Shown here piece by piece: positions 45,259-54,351 of a DNA stretch of 64,000 nucleotides. The notes beneath the pieces were generated by a model. It made no database searches. It was not told the origin of the DNA and was given only the letters and a program-made list of their open reading frames with translations. Location of the stretch: positions 2,170,001-2,234,000 of the forward strand of contig NZ_CP159578.1 in the NCBI RefSeq assembly GCF_040536835.1. The letters are read 5' to 3'. Source of the stretch: Salinicola endophyticus. Its GTDB lineage: Bacteria > Pseudomonadota > Gammaproteobacteria > Pseudomonadales > Halomonadaceae. Numbering within the stretch: position 1 is the first letter of the stretch; each line of letters starts with the position of its first letter. The translations under genes were made by a program, and so were the position numbers.

Positions 45259-48018
45259 TCAATCCAGCGCCGCCTCCAGACGGTGGCGCTGCCATTCACT
45301 CTGCGGCGCATTGAGCTTCAGCGTCGCCTCGATCACACCCTCCTCCAGATTGGTGACGAGCGTGAATCCCAGTTGCTTGAGCAGCCGTCGCATCGGCTGG
45401 TTGTCGGTCATCACGGTGCCGACCATGACCAGGGTGCCCACCTGCCGGCTGTAGCGAATCATCTTCTCCATCAGTAGCCGCCCGAGTCCGATCCCGTGGA
45501 GGTCATCACGCACGATGATCGAGAATTCGGTGCGGATATTGTCGGGATCGTTCCACACTCTGACTACGCCGAGCATCTCCTCCCGAGGCACCTCCTGCGC
45601 CCCATCGGTCTCGGCGGGCGACGAGCGACGAACCGCAATGAACGCCATCTGGCGGTCATAATTGATCTGGCTGAGCTGGGCCAGCTCGCGCATCGACAGC
45701 ACCGCCTTGTGGTGGAAATAGCGGTAACGAATGCTCTGCTCCGAGAGCCGGGTATGGAACTGGGTGATCAAGGGCGCGTCTTCGCCACGGATCGGCCGTA
45801 CCTCGACTTCGTCGCCCGCCAGAGTCACCGTCTCACGCAGCTCTTCGGGATAAGGCATGATCGCCTGCACCGCGCGCTCGCCCAGATCGAGGGCGAAGTC
45901 GACCGCAGTGAGCCCGTCGCGATTGAGCAGCAAGGGATTGAGTTCGAGGCCCTTCAGCCGTGGCAGATCCGCCGCCATCTGCGACAGCTTGACCAGCAGC
46001 TGCGCGACCTGGGTGATCTCCGCGGCGGCATCCTCGCTATGGGCGCGAATCAGCCGCCCGGCCCGGGTTCGATCGATCAGCTCCTCGGCCAGGCGCATGT
46101 TGAGCGGAGGCAGCGCGATCTGGCGATCCGCCAGCACGTCGATCTTGTAGCCGCCGCTGCCGAAGACGATCACCGGACCCAGCTCGGGGTCGCGGGTGAT
46201 ACCGGCGCTCAGCTGCCAGGAGCCCTTGCCGCGCTGCATGGTCTGCAGGCAGTAGCTGTAGATGGGGCTCTGCGGCAGCGTCTCGGCGATACGCTCACCC
46301 AGACGCACCACCGCATCGACCACACTGCCGGGCTGCTCCAGGTCCTGGGCCAGCGCGCTGGTCTGACGCGAGGCTTCCCGCCAGTAGCGAAACGGCTCGC
46401 AGTTGTCGCGGTGCACCACCTTGACGGCCCAGGGCCCCGGCAGTGTCTGGGTGGCACGCTCGGCCTCCTCGAAATCCGCCACATAGCGACTGGGCGCACT
46501 GTCGATACCGTAGGCCGCGAGCACCTGGGCGGTCTCTTCGTGGGTCAGGCGATCACGCCCGCGGCTCAGGGACTCTTCGATCAGCGCATGGCAGCGCTGG
46601 CGAATCTCGGAACTGGAGTCGAACGGCAGCGAGGGGGGCGTCTCGTGCAGTAGCGCCTGCACCCGGCGATAGCGCACCAGGTGCAGGAACGCACGCACCG
46701 CCTTCTCCGGCGAGAGGTAGCTGGGAATGCCGGCGCGATTGAACGCCGCCCTTGCCACCAGCGCCTCCTTGAGCCCCATCCAGCTCACCAGCAGCCGATG
46801 GCGATAGCGCTCCCGCGCCGCGATCAGCGCCTCGGCGGTGGCTTGCGCTGGCGCCAGCCGGGTCGGCGCATGGAGCACCAGCACCGCGTCCACCTGGGGA
46901 TCGCGGGTGACGATATCGAGCGCCGCCAGATAGTCCGCAGGGGTCGCCGAGCCGCCGAGATCGATCGGATTGCGCCCTGGCCGGCTGACATCGAGTCCTG
47001 ACTCGAGCAGCGCGGCCACCGTGGTCTCGCCGAATTCCGCCAGCTGGCCACCGCCATCGATCAGCTTGTCGATCGCCAGCAGCGCCGGCCCCACGCCGTT
47101 GGAGACGATCGCCAGGCGATCACCCCGCGGCGGCTTGAGTCGGGAGAGCGTCTCCAGTGCATCGAAAAGCTCATCGGAGTCCTCCACCCGTACCACACCG
47201 GCCCGCGCCAGTGCGGCCTCGATCACCGCGTCGCGGCGTTCGATACCAGGCGTTTCCGGTAGCTGGTCCAGGGTGGCCTGGGGCGTACGCCCGCTCTTGA
47301 TCGCCAGCACCAGACGGTTGCGCGAGGCGTCACGCAGGGCGGTCATGAAATGACGCGCATTGCGGATACTCTCCAGGTGCAGGAGCAACGCCCGGCATTT
47401 GCTGGAGAGATTGAGATAGTCGATGATATCGGGCAGGCGCACATCGAGACTGTCGCCGAGGGTGACCAAGTGCGAGAACCCCACTTCGCGCCCCGCCGCC
47501 CAGTCGATCATGGCATTGCCGAGCATGCCCGACTGCCCCAGGTAGGCGACGCTGCCATCGGCGATCGGCTGCGCGGCATAGGTGGCATTGAGCCGCCAGG
47601 AGGGTACCGCCACCCCCAGACACTCCGGCCCCAGTACGCGCATGCCCGAACGCCGGGTCGCCTTTTGCAGGCGCCCACGCAAAGACGCCTCGCGTTCGAG
47701 CGAGGCGCCTCCGGAAAGAATGAGTGCAGCACGCACCCCGATCGCACTCAAGTCGTCGATCACCTTGGGCAGGCTGCGTAGCGGCGAGCAGATCACGGCC
47801 AGATCGGGCGGGTGTGGCAGATCGGCAATGCGGCGCAGGCACTCGACACCATGCACGTCGGCGTAGCCGCGCGGGTTGACCGCCCAGAGCGGCTTGTCGA
47901 ACTGCCCTTCCAGCAGGTTGCGCAATACCACTCCTCCCAGCGACTCGGGCTTGGGGGACGCTCCAATCACGACCAGTGACTGGGGCGCGAAAAATCGACG
48001 CAGGAATTGCGTGGCCAC
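45259..48018 (-). CDS. pat: Pat-type protein lysine acetyltransferase (acyl-CoA-synthetase-like/GNAT fusion)
   Basis: 919 residues from GTG 48018, which has GAGG six bases upstream (a GTG at 48030 is the alternative). Order: CoA-binding domain (about 5-135), succinyl-CoA-ligase-like domain (about 145-300), ATP-grasp-like domain (about 480-700) and a C-terminal GNAT domain (about 735-900; VRDDLHGIGLGRLLMEK). The catalytic histidine of ADP-forming acyl-CoA synthetases (SHTG-type motif) is missing, as in Pat/YfiQ, so the front part is probably regulatory. Pat acetylates lysines, classically of acetyl-CoA synthetase. It stands divergent to an HDAC-family gene. Confidence 0.92.
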   Translation of the reverse strand: MATQFLRRFFAPQSLVVIGASPKPESLGGVVLRNLLEGQFDKPLWAVNPRGYADVHGVECLRRIADLPHPPDLAVICSPLRSLPKVIDDLSAIGVRAALILSGGASLEREASLRGRLQKATRRSGMRVLGPECLGVAVPSWRLNATYAAQPIADGSVAYLGQSGMLGNAMIDWAAGREVGFSHLVTLGDSLDVRLPDIIDYLNLSSKCRALLLHLESIRNARHFMTALRDASRNRLVLAIKSGRTPQATLDQLPETPGIERRDAVIEAALARAGVVRVEDSDELFDALETLSRLKPPRGDRLAIVSNGVGPALLAIDKLIDGGGQLAEFGETTVAALLESGLDVSRPGRNPIDLGGSATPADYLAALDIVTRDPQVDAVLVLHAPTRLAPAQATAEALIAARERYRHRLLVSWMGLKEALVARAAFNRAGIPSYLSPEKAVRAFLHLVRYRRVQALLHETPPSLPFDSSSEIRQRCHALIEESLSRGRDRLTHEETAQVLAAYGIDSAPSRYVADFEEAERATQTLPGPWAVKVVHRDNCEPFRYWREASRQTSALAQDLEQPGSVVDAVVRLGERIAETLPQSPIYSYCLQTMQRGKGSWQLSAGITRDPELGPVIVFGSGGYKIDVLADRQIALPPLNMRLAEELIDRTRAGRLIRAHSEDAAAEITQVAQLLVKLSQMAADLPRLKGLELNPLLLNRDGLTAVDFALDLGERAVQAIMPYPEELRETVTLAGDEVEVRPIRGEDAPLITQFHTRLSEQSIRYRYFHHKAVLSMRELAQLSQINYDRQMAFIAVRRSSPAETDGAQEVPREEMLGVVRVWNDPDNIRTEFSIIVRDDLHGIGLGRLLMEKMIRYSRQVGTLVMVGTVMTDNQPMRRLLKQLGFTLVTNLEEGVIEATLKLNAPQSEWQRHRLEAALD

Positions 48019-48166
48019 GGTGGACCTCACGGCTCGGGTTATGGTTATTTCAACCCTACACGCTCAGCGCTCTCACGTTGAGCCCTGGTCTGGATTTAGC
48101 CATACCGCCCGAACCCATGGGATCGGTACCCCAGCACGCCAGCGCCCCGGAGGGTCGAAACCGCCG

Positions 48167-49102
48167 ATGATCACGTCGTACCTCACTCACCCCGACTTCG
48201 CTCGGCACGACATGGGCGGCTCGCACCCGGAAGCGCCCGTACGCCTCGAGGTGATTCGCAAGCGCCTGATGCTCAGCGGCCTGCTGCAACAGACCATGCA
48301 GTCGGAAGCGCCCCCGGCGAAGCCGCTCGCTCTGGCGCGCGTTCACGCCCCAGACTACCTGGAAACACTCGCGAGCCAGCGTCCCCAAAACGGCTTGCAG
48401 ACGCTGGATAACGACACGCGGATGGGGCCATGGACGCTCGAAGCCGCGGCGCTTGCCGCCGGTGCCGCGATCAAGGGGGTAGACCTGGTCTGCGGCAACC
48501 GCGCAGACAACGTCTTCTGCGCCGTGCGCCCCCCCGGGCATCACGCCGAACGCGCGCTGGCGATGGGCTTTTGTTTCTACAACAACGTCGCCGTCGCCGC
48601 GGCGCACGCGCGTGCCGTGCATGGCCTGGAGCGTATCGCCATCCTCGATTTCGACGTCCATCAGGGCAACGGCACCCTGGACATCTTTCACGACGACCCG
48701 AGCGTGCTGATCTGCAGCAGTTATCAGGAGGCGTTCTACCCCTGGCGCTACCTCGAAGGCGACTGGCGCAACGTGGTCAACACCCCGCTGCCCGCCGGTA
48801 CTGCCAGCCGCGACTTTCGCCTGGCAATCGAGCGTGACTGGCTGCCGGCACTGGAGCGCCACCGCCCGCAGCTGGTGCTGCTCTCCAGCGGCTTCGATGC
48901 CCATCGCGACGACCCGCTGGGTGAACTGGCGCTGGAGCATGGCGACTTCTACTGGATCACGCACCTGGCGATGGACATCGCCCGCCGCTACGCCGGCGGC
49001 AAGCTGGTGTCGGTACTCGAGGGCGGCTACCACCCCAAGGTGCTGCCGCTGAGCGTGGAGGCGCATCTCACCGCGCTGCTCGGCCAGCCTTACCCCGGTT
49101 AG
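48167..49102 (+). CDS. histone-deacetylase-family amidohydrolase (AcuC/HDAC-like)
   Basis: 311 residues. Zinc-site and catalytic residues of the arginase-deacetylase fold are all seen: RPPGHHAE (paired His), DFDVHQGNGT (Asp and His), SSGFDAH (Asp), and the transition-state Tyr in EGGYH. Bacterial members remove acetyl groups from proteins (AcuC) or small amines (acetylpolyamines). Start ATG 48167 has GGAGGG about 12 bases upstream; the longer frame from 47876 runs into pat. Facing pat across 148 bases, it may reverse Pat-made acetylation; that link is inference. Confidence 0.9.
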   Translation: MITSYLTHPDFARHDMGGSHPEAPVRLEVIRKRLMLSGLLQQTMQSEAPPAKPLALARVHAPDYLETLASQRPQNGLQTLDNDTRMGPWTLEAAALAAGAAIKGVDLVCGNRADNVFCAVRPPGHHAERALAMGFCFYNNVAVAAAHARAVHGLERIAILDFDVHQGNGTLDIFHDDPSVLICSSYQEAFYPWRYLEGDWRNVVNTPLPAGTASRDFRLAIERDWLPALERHRPQLVLLSSGFDAHRDDPLGELALEHGDFYWITHLAMDIARRYAGGKLVSVLEGGYHPKVLPLSVEAHLTALLGQPYPG

Positions 49103-49213
49103 AGCATCTATCTCGAAGAGACTGCCTGGCTCGGCGAGACAGACACGCCGGCGACGCTCTCGTCACGCGCAACGTCGTCATGTGGCAGAGCCGGGCCGGG
49201 GCGCTGTGATATT

Positions 49214-49233
49214 CTGGGTCCAAACCGACCCAG
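49214..49233. promoter_or_regulatory. inverted repeat upstream of the XRE-cupin gene
   Basis: CTGGGTC / GACCCAG with six-base spacer, ending 12 bases before the ATG. Placed where an autorepressor would block its own promoter; likely the XRE protein's operator. Confidence 0.45.
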
Positions 49234-49245
49234 ACAGAGATTTTC

Positions 49246-49878
49246 ATGGCCGCCAGCAACGATCAGGATGCCGCGCTGCGCATCGCCTCGGGCCGCAAGC
49301 CCTTCGTCGAGCCCCTGCGCCTGGGTGAACGGCTCAAGCAGATTCGTCTCTCCAACCAGTGGACCCTGGGTGACGTCAGCGCACGCACGGGGCTGGCACG
49401 TTCGACCCTGTCCAAGATCGAGAACGACCAGATCTCGCCCACCTTCAGTGCGGTGCAGAAACTGATCACCGGGCTGGGCATCGATCTGCCTCAACTGCTG
49501 ACCCCGGCGAAGTCGCGTTCCCACTCCCGCGGGCGGCGCGATCTCACCCCCAGCGGTGATGGCAAGCAGCACCCCACCCCCACCTACGAACATGAACTAC
49601 TCTCTTGGCAGCTGGCGCAGAAACGCATGGTGCCGTTCAAGACCATCGTGCGGGCGCGCCGCTTCGATGAATTCCAGGAGTGGGTGCGCCACGCCGGCGA
49701 GGAGTTCCTGATGGTGCTCGAGGGCGAGATCCTGATCTACACCGAGTTTTACGAACCGCTCGCCATGGCCACCGGCGATTCGCTCTACTTCGACAGCGAC
49801 ATGGGCCATGCGCTGGTCTCCACCAGCGATAGCGATGCCGTGGTGCTGTCGGTCTGCACGCCGGGTGAAGGTGACTAG
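49246..49878 (+). CDS. XRE-family regulator with C-terminal cupin
   Basis: 210 residues. Helix-turn-helix at about 28-82 (LKQIRLSNQWTLGDVSARTG, then STLSKIENDQISPTF) and a cupin domain at about 130-205 (EFLMVLEGEILIY, GDSLYFDSDMGHAL). Such HTH-cupin proteins usually sense a small metabolite (amino acids, polyamines, sugars). A linker rich in Arg/Ser (KSRSHSRGRRDL) joins them. The neighbours, an amidohydrolase upstream and molybdopterin genes downstream, do not fix the ligand. Confidence 0.88.
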   Translation: MAASNDQDAALRIASGRKPFVEPLRLGERLKQIRLSNQWTLGDVSARTGLARSTLSKIENDQISPTFSAVQKLITGLGIDLPQLLTPAKSRSHSRGRRDLTPSGDGKQHPTPTYEHELLSWQLAQKRMVPFKTIVRARRFDEFQEWVRHAGEEFLMVLEGEILIYTEFYEPLAMATGDSLYFDSDMGHALVSTSDSDAVVLSVCTPGEGD

Positions 49879-49967
49879 TCAGGCGACGACCCTGGCCTGG
49901 ACACGCCTTCTCGTCTTCGCATGCCACCTTCCAAGCTCTGTCTTCCCGATCCGAGGAGCCCCTACCG

Positions 49968-50294
49968 ATGCAACATCTCGACGACGCCACGCGTACCGAA
50001 CTCGAGGCGGCCGCTTTCCGCCGCCTGCTGCGCCATCTCGACGCCAACAAGGACGTGCAGAACATCGATCTGATGATCCTCGCCGACTTCTGTCGCAACT
50101 GCCTCTCCAAGTGGCTGGTGAGCGCAGCCGAAGAGCGCGGCGAGACGCTCGACTACGAAGCCGCGCGTGAATACGTCTACGGCATGCCCTACTCAGAGTG
50201 GAAGGCCAACCACCAGGCGCCGGCCAGCGATGCGCAGCTGGCCGCACTGGAAGCACGCCAGCAGCGCAAGACCAACGGCGGAGCGGACGCATGA
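49968..50294 (+). CDS. DUF1244 small protein
   Basis: 108 residues, DUF1244 family: FRRLLRHLDANKDVQNIDLM and DFCRNCLSKW (CxxC about residues 43-46) are diagnostic, followed by YVYGMPYSEWK. GAGGAG precedes the ATG. It overlaps the moaB start (ATGA) and so is cotranslated with it. Function unknown; the conserved cysteine pair suggests metal or redox chemistry. Confidence 0.87.
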   Translation: MQHLDDATRTELEAAAFRRLLRHLDANKDVQNIDLMILADFCRNCLSKWLVSAAEERGETLDYEAAREYVYGMPYSEWKANHQAPASDAQLAALEARQQRKTNGGADA

Positions 50295-50818
50295 GCGAGG
50301 CGCTGATACCGCTGTCGATCGCGGTACTGACCGTCTCCGACAGCCGTGACGAGCAGAGCGATCGCTCCGGCCAGACCCTGGTCGAGCGGCTCGAAGGGGC
50401 CGGCCACCGGCTGGCCGAAAAGCGCATCGTGCCGGATGACGTCTATCGTATCCGCGCGGTCGTCGCCACCTGGATCGCCGACCCCGAGGTGCAGGTGGTC
50501 CTGACCACCGGCGGCACCGGCTTCACCGGACGCGACTCGACCCCGGAGGCGATAGCGCCGCTGCTCGACAAGCATATCGAGGGCTTCGGCGAGCTGTTCC
50601 GCCAGGTCTCATTCGAGGAGATCGGCAGCTCCACGGTGCAGAGCCGCTGTCTCGGCGGCCTGGCCAATCGCACCGTGATCTTTGCCCTGCCCGGCTCCAC
50701 CGGCGCCTGTCGCACTGGCTGGGACCGCATCCTCGGCGAGCAGCTCGACAGCCGCCACCGTCCGTGCAACTTCGCCAATCTGGTGATTCCGGAACGAGGC
50801 ACCCACACGCATGGCTGA
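50291..50818 (+). CDS. moaB: molybdenum cofactor biosynthesis protein B
   Basis: 175 residues of the MoaB/MogA family: [28 protein letters not shown] (molybdopterin-binding) and [15 protein letters not shown]. MoaB/MogA adenylate molybdopterin before metal insertion; the length and start fit MoaB better than MogA. Overlaps moeA by 8 bases. Confidence 0.93.
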   Translation: MSEALIPLSIAVLTVSDSRDEQSDRSGQTLVERLEGAGHRLAEKRIVPDDVYRIRAVVATWIADPEVQVVLTTGGTGFTGRDSTPEAIAPLLDKHIEGFGELFRQVSFEEIGSSTVQSRCLGGLANRTVIFALPGSTGACRTGWDRILGEQLDSRHRPCNFANLVIPERGTHTHG

Positions 50819-52010
50819 AACGACACCCCCGCTGGAGAGCGTCGAGCGCGCCCGGGAAGCCCTGCTCGACGGCGTGACCCCATTGGGCGCCGAGCGTATC
50901 GCATGTGCCGAAGCGGCCGGCCGCGTGCTGGCGCGAGAGGTTGCCGCGGCGCTCGACGTGCCGCCTGCCGACAACAGCGCCATGGACGGCTACGCCCTGG
51001 CCAGCGGCGACTCCGGCAACGCCCTGCCGATATCGCAGCGCATCGCCGCCGGCCAGGCGCCGCAGCCGCTGGCACCCGGCACCTGCGCACGCCTGTTCAC
51101 CGGCAGCGAGATACCGCCCGGTGCCGACTGCGTGGCGATCCAGGAAAACGTCACGCTGGCGGATGGGCTGGCACGCATACCCCCCACTCAGCCGGGCCAG
51201 AACGTGCGCCGGCGCGGGCTCGACGTCAGCGTAGGCAGCCGCCTGCTCAGCGCCGGCACCCGCCTGGGTGGCGCCGCCCTGGGCCTGCTCGCGGGCCAAG
51301 GGCTGGAGACGGTCGAGGTGGTAAGGCGCCCGCGGGTAGCACTGCTGCTGACCGGGGATGAGATCGTCGAACCGGGACAGCCGCTGGCGCCGGGGCAGAT
51401 CTACAACAGCAATGGGGCGATGCTGGCGAGCCTGATCGCGCGCTTCGGCGGCGAGCTGGTGGCCCAGGTGCGGGTCGCCGACAGTTTCGACACCACCCGC
51501 GCCCGGCTCGCCGAGGCAGCGTCAATGGCCGACGTGATCGTCACTACCGGCGGGGTCAGTGTCGGCGAGGAGGATCACGTCAAGCCGGCGCTGGAGCAGC
51601 TCGGTGAGCTGACGCTGTGGCGCCTGGCCATGCGCCCGGGCAAACCGCTGGCACTGGGGACCATCGGCACCACGCGGGTGGTGGGTCTGCCGGGCAACCC
51701 GGTATCGAGCTATGTCGGCGCCTGGCTCTATCTGCGCCCGCTGCTGGGCGCGCTGATGGGCTGCCAGGATCAACTGGAGCTGCCCCGGGTCCCCGCCGAG
51801 GCGGATTTCAGCACCCGCACCGAGGGCCGCCGCCACTATCTGCGCGCCACCCTGGCATTCGAGGGCGAACGCATCGTGGCGCGGGCTTATCCGGAACAGA
51901 GCTCCGCCGTGCTAACCTCCTGCGCGGCCACCAACGCCTTCGCGGTGATTCCGCCCCATAGCGACATCTCTCCCGGCGATCGGGTCGAGTGCCTTTGGCT
52001 GGAAGCCTGA
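50811..52010 (+). CDS. moeA: molybdopterin molybdenumtransferase MoeA
   Basis: 399 residues. Typical pieces: [10 protein letters not shown] (about 54-63), [36 protein letters not shown], and [11 protein letters not shown]. It ligates molybdate to adenylated molybdopterin. Ends a DUF1244-moaB-moeA operon. The other moa/mob genes are not in the window. Confidence 0.96.
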   Translation: MAETTPPLESVERAREALLDGVTPLGAERIACAEAAGRVLAREVAAALDVPPADNSAMDGYALASGDSGNALPISQRIAAGQAPQPLAPGTCARLFTGSEIPPGADCVAIQENVTLADGLARIPPTQPGQNVRRRGLDVSVGSRLLSAGTRLGGAALGLLAGQGLETVEVVRRPRVALLLTGDEIVEPGQPLAPGQIYNSNGAMLASLIARFGGELVAQVRVADSFDTTRARLAEAASMADVIVTTGGVSVGEEDHVKPALEQLGELTLWRLAMRPGKPLALGTIGTTRVVGLPGNPVSSYVGAWLYLRPLLGALMGCQDQLELPRVPAEADFSTRTEGRRHYLRATLAFEGERIVARAYPEQSSAVLTSCAATNAFAVIPPHSDISPGDRVECLWLEA

Positions 52011-52127
52011 CCCAGGCGGAGAAACAGAAGCCGGTCGAAGATAGCCGGCGAGCCGCTGCGCTCGCCGGCGCTGACTCATGGCCCCTACCCACGCAGCGGT
52101 GACAGCTCCCGGCTCGGCGACCACCGA

Positions 52128-52676
52128 TCAGCCGGCAAAGCGCGCCTGCATCTCCGGCCACAATCGCGCGAATGCCGCCTCGAGCCGTGGATACTCGTCA
52201 TCCAGCCAGGGCGTCAGTTCGGCCAGCCGATTGGGGCCGCGGAGCCGGCTGCCGATACCGGCAATCGCGCGGCAGGTGAAGGCGAAATCGGCATAGCGCG
52301 CCAGCCAGTCCCCCTCGATCATCGCCGGCACCAGGCGACCCAACCGATCCGGCGCCGGGGCACTGCCGAGCACGCGATAACAGCGGGTGACCAGCTGACG
52401 ATCGGGATGGCAGGCGGCGAGGAAGTGATCCCACACCAGATCCAATGCAATACCCACGAAGCGCCGCTGTGCGGACGGGGCGCTGGCACGCAGGGCAACC
52501 ACCTCGGGGTGGCAGTCGATGGCGGCATCCACCTGGCGATGGTGACGGATACCCGCCGCTACCGCTGCCGGCCACGCCGCCAGCTGCTGCCCCTTGACGC
52601 CATCGGCGATCAGATTGCCCAGCAGGAAGTCGTCACTGCCGTGGCGAGCGAGCTCGGCATGGGCGAGAAAGTTCAT
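52128..52676 (-). CDS. acpH: acyl-carrier-protein phosphodiesterase AcpH family
   Basis: 182 residues, DUF479/AcpH: MNFLAHAELA at the start, FLLGNLIADGVKGQ, then IRHHRQVDAAIDCHP with the His/Asp residues of the family. AcpH removes 4'-phosphopantetheine from holo-ACP. Follows the tus genes on the minus strand by 34 bases; the functional link is unclear. Confidence 0.9.
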   Translation of the reverse strand: MNFLAHAELARHGSDDFLLGNLIADGVKGQQLAAWPAAVAAGIRHHRQVDAAIDCHPEVVALRASAPSAQRRFVGIALDLVWDHFLAACHPDRQLVTRCYRVLGSAPAPDRLGRLVPAMIEGDWLARYADFAFTCRAIAGIGSRLRGPNRLAELTPWLDDEYPRLEAAFARLWPEMQARFAG

Positions 52677-52710
52677 CGGCTGGCGCTCATATACGATCGC
52701 TCATGCGGGG

Positions 52711-53058
52711 TCACAGGCAGTTGGTCGGCTTGGGCAGCCCGGCCAGACGCGCGCCGACCTTGGCCGGGCTCTGCGGAAACAGCTGCATCAGATAGATCGA
52801 GCTGCCCTTCTCCTCGCCCAGTGCCTGACGCACCGCCTTGACCAGCGGGCGCATCGCCGGCGCCGCCTCGTAGCGCTGGTAGAAGTCGCGCAGCACCGTC
52901 AGCACCTCCCAGTGTGCGGCGCTCAACGCGCGCCCCTCCTCACTCGCCAGTGCCTCCGCCACCGCCGGCGTCCAGTCGGCAAGCGAAACCAGATACCCTT
53001 CGGGGTCGAGCGCGATATCACGCCCCTCGACCGTTATCGTGCGTGCCATCGTCGTCAT
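52711..53058 (-). CDS. tusE: sulfur relay protein TusE (DsrC family)
   Basis: 115 residues, DsrC/TusE fold, with the essential penultimate cysteine (ends KPTNCL). It takes sulfur from TusBCD and passes it to MnmA for 2-thiolation of tRNA wobble uridine. The ATG at 53058 shares a base with the tusB stop (TGATG). A second ATG nine bases in (MARTITV) is also possible. Confidence 0.95.
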   Translation of the reverse strand: MTTMARTITVEGRDIALDPEGYLVSLADWTPAVAEALASEEGRALSAAHWEVLTVLRDFYQRYEAAPAMRPLVKAVRQALGEEKGSSIYLMQLFPQSPAKVGARLAGLPKPTNCL

Positions 53059-53348
53059 CAGAACCAGCTCAAGCTACGGGGGAAGGTCGCCGTCAACGCG
53101 ACGAAGCCGGCCATATCGACCAGCGCCACATCGTCGCTCAGGCGCCCCAGCAGGCCGCGTGACGCGGCGTCCTCCGAGAGCGCCGAGACGCGCCCGCCGA
53201 AAGCTGCCAGGCTGGCTGCGGCGGCGGGCAGTGCGGCGTAGCAGGCATCTTCGATCAGCAGCAGGTGGTCGTCGGCACCGAACGCCTCGCTCAAGTCCCA
53301 GTAGAGTCCGTCGAACTGGGGCGAGCGGTTGAGCAGATGCAGCATCAT
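53058..53348 (-). CDS. tusB: sulfur relay protein TusB (DsrH family)
   Basis: 96 residues from ATG 53348, with GAGGAG seven bases upstream. MLHLLNRSP, then LLLIEDACYAAL are typical of TusB. The open frame seen further upstream belongs to other genes. Part of the tusDCB-tusE relay, order D-C-B-E on the minus strand. Confidence 0.92.
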   Translation of the reverse strand: MMLHLLNRSPQFDGLYWDLSEAFGADDHLLLIEDACYAALPAAAASLAAFGGRVSALSEDAASRGLLGRLSDDVALVDMAGFVALTATFPRSLSWF

Positions 53349-53362
53349 CGAAATCTCCTCGC

Positions 53363-53764
53363 TCAGAAGAGCAGCGTGCGCGGCTGCGCGTGGATCAGGC
53401 GCTCGAGCGCCTCGGCCTCGAGCAGCTGCACCGGCAACATGAGATCCGCCGGCATGAGCCCGCGGGCGCGCAGAGCGTTCGCGCTGACCCAGAGCCGCTC
53501 GATATCGTACATCTCCAGCATGGCCAGCTGCGCATGGGTGCCCTTCTGGCCCAACGGCCCGGCACACTGACCCTCGACCAGCGCGAAGACACCGTCACCC
53601 TGGAACAACAGACCCACTGACTGGCCGAAGGCCGCCGCCACCAGCGCAACATCGACGCCCTCGCGCAGCCAGCTGCTGCCGTGGGGTGGATGGCGCAGGA
53701 TCACCAGCAGATCGAGCGGCGCTATCGGGATATCGGCGGCCAGCGCCGCCTCATCGTCTTGCAT
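53363..53764 (-). CDS. tusC: sulfur relay protein TusC (DsrF family)
   Basis: 133 residues from ATG 53764 (GGAG upstream). LVILRHPPHGSSWLREGVDVALVAAAFGQ (shown only to mark the region, motif HGSSWLREG) and VGLLFQGDGVFAL are typical. It forms the TusBCD hexamer. Fourteen bases separate it from tusB. Confidence 0.92.
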   Translation of the reverse strand: MQDDEAALAADIPIAPLDLLVILRHPPHGSSWLREGVDVALVAAAFGQSVGLLFQGDGVFALVEGQCAGPLGQKGTHAQLAMLEMYDIERLWVSANALRARGLMPADLMLPVQLLEAEALERLIHAQPRTLLF

Positions 53765-53813
53765 GGCACTTACTCCGACACTCAATCTCTGACACTCACT
53801 CGTGGGTCGGCGC

Positions 53814-54209
53814 TCAGGGGGCAAAGGTGATCACGCGGTCGTTGGCCTGCATCGCATCGACCAGTTGCCCCAGCCCGGTCAATACGAAGGGTGGCTCGAG
53901 GTTGTGCGCCTCGCGACCGTGGCGCAGGCCCTCCTCGGCGTTCATCAGGCCACGACGCAGGCCTGCCGCGATGCAGACCAGCAGCTCAGTGCCATATTCC
54001 TGGGCCAGCGCGCGCCAGCCCTCGGCCAGGTGCACCTCGTCCTGCGGCGGCGCCATCAGCGTCGAGGCGTTGTGCACGCCATCGCGGTAGAAGAACACGC
54101 TCGACACCCGGTGGCCCTGCGCCACCGCCGCCTGGGCGAAACGCAGCGCCGAGAGCGCACCCTGTTCGCTGTAGGGCGCGGCATGTACCAGCAGCGCATA
54201 GCTCAACAC
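53814..54209 (-). CDS. tusD: sulfur relay protein TusD (DsrE family)
   Basis: 131 residues. YALLVHAAPYSEQGALSALRFA and FFYRDGVHNAS are DsrE marks; the sulfur-binding cysteine is in LLVCIAAGLRRG (about 78). It starts with GTG at 54209 or TTG at 54206; no good ribosome site is visible, unlike its neighbours. First gene of tusDCB-tusE. Confidence 0.92.
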   Translation of the reverse strand: MLSYALLVHAAPYSEQGALSALRFAQAAVAQGHRVSSVFFYRDGVHNASTLMAPPQDEVHLAEGWRALAQEYGTELLVCIAAGLRRGLMNAEEGLRHGREAHNLEPPFVLTGLGQLVDAMQANDRVITFAP

Positions 54210-54290
54210 GTCGTAGGGCCTATCGATCAGGGGAAAAGTCGCATCTTACCAAAGCCGCCCTCACCGCCAAACCTCAACCCCAAACGCAGA

Positions 54291-54312
54291 AAACCCCACC
54301 GAAGTGGGGTTT
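54291..54312 (-). terminator. intrinsic terminator after the Bax-inhibitor-like gene
   Basis: Stem AAACCCCAC / GTGGGGTTT (9 bp), loop CGAA; minus-strand 3' side continues TTTTCTG, 40 bases after the stop. Confidence 0.82.
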
Positions 54313-54351
54313 CCGTTCAGCGATTGTACCGGTCATTGCCCGGCGTGCGGA

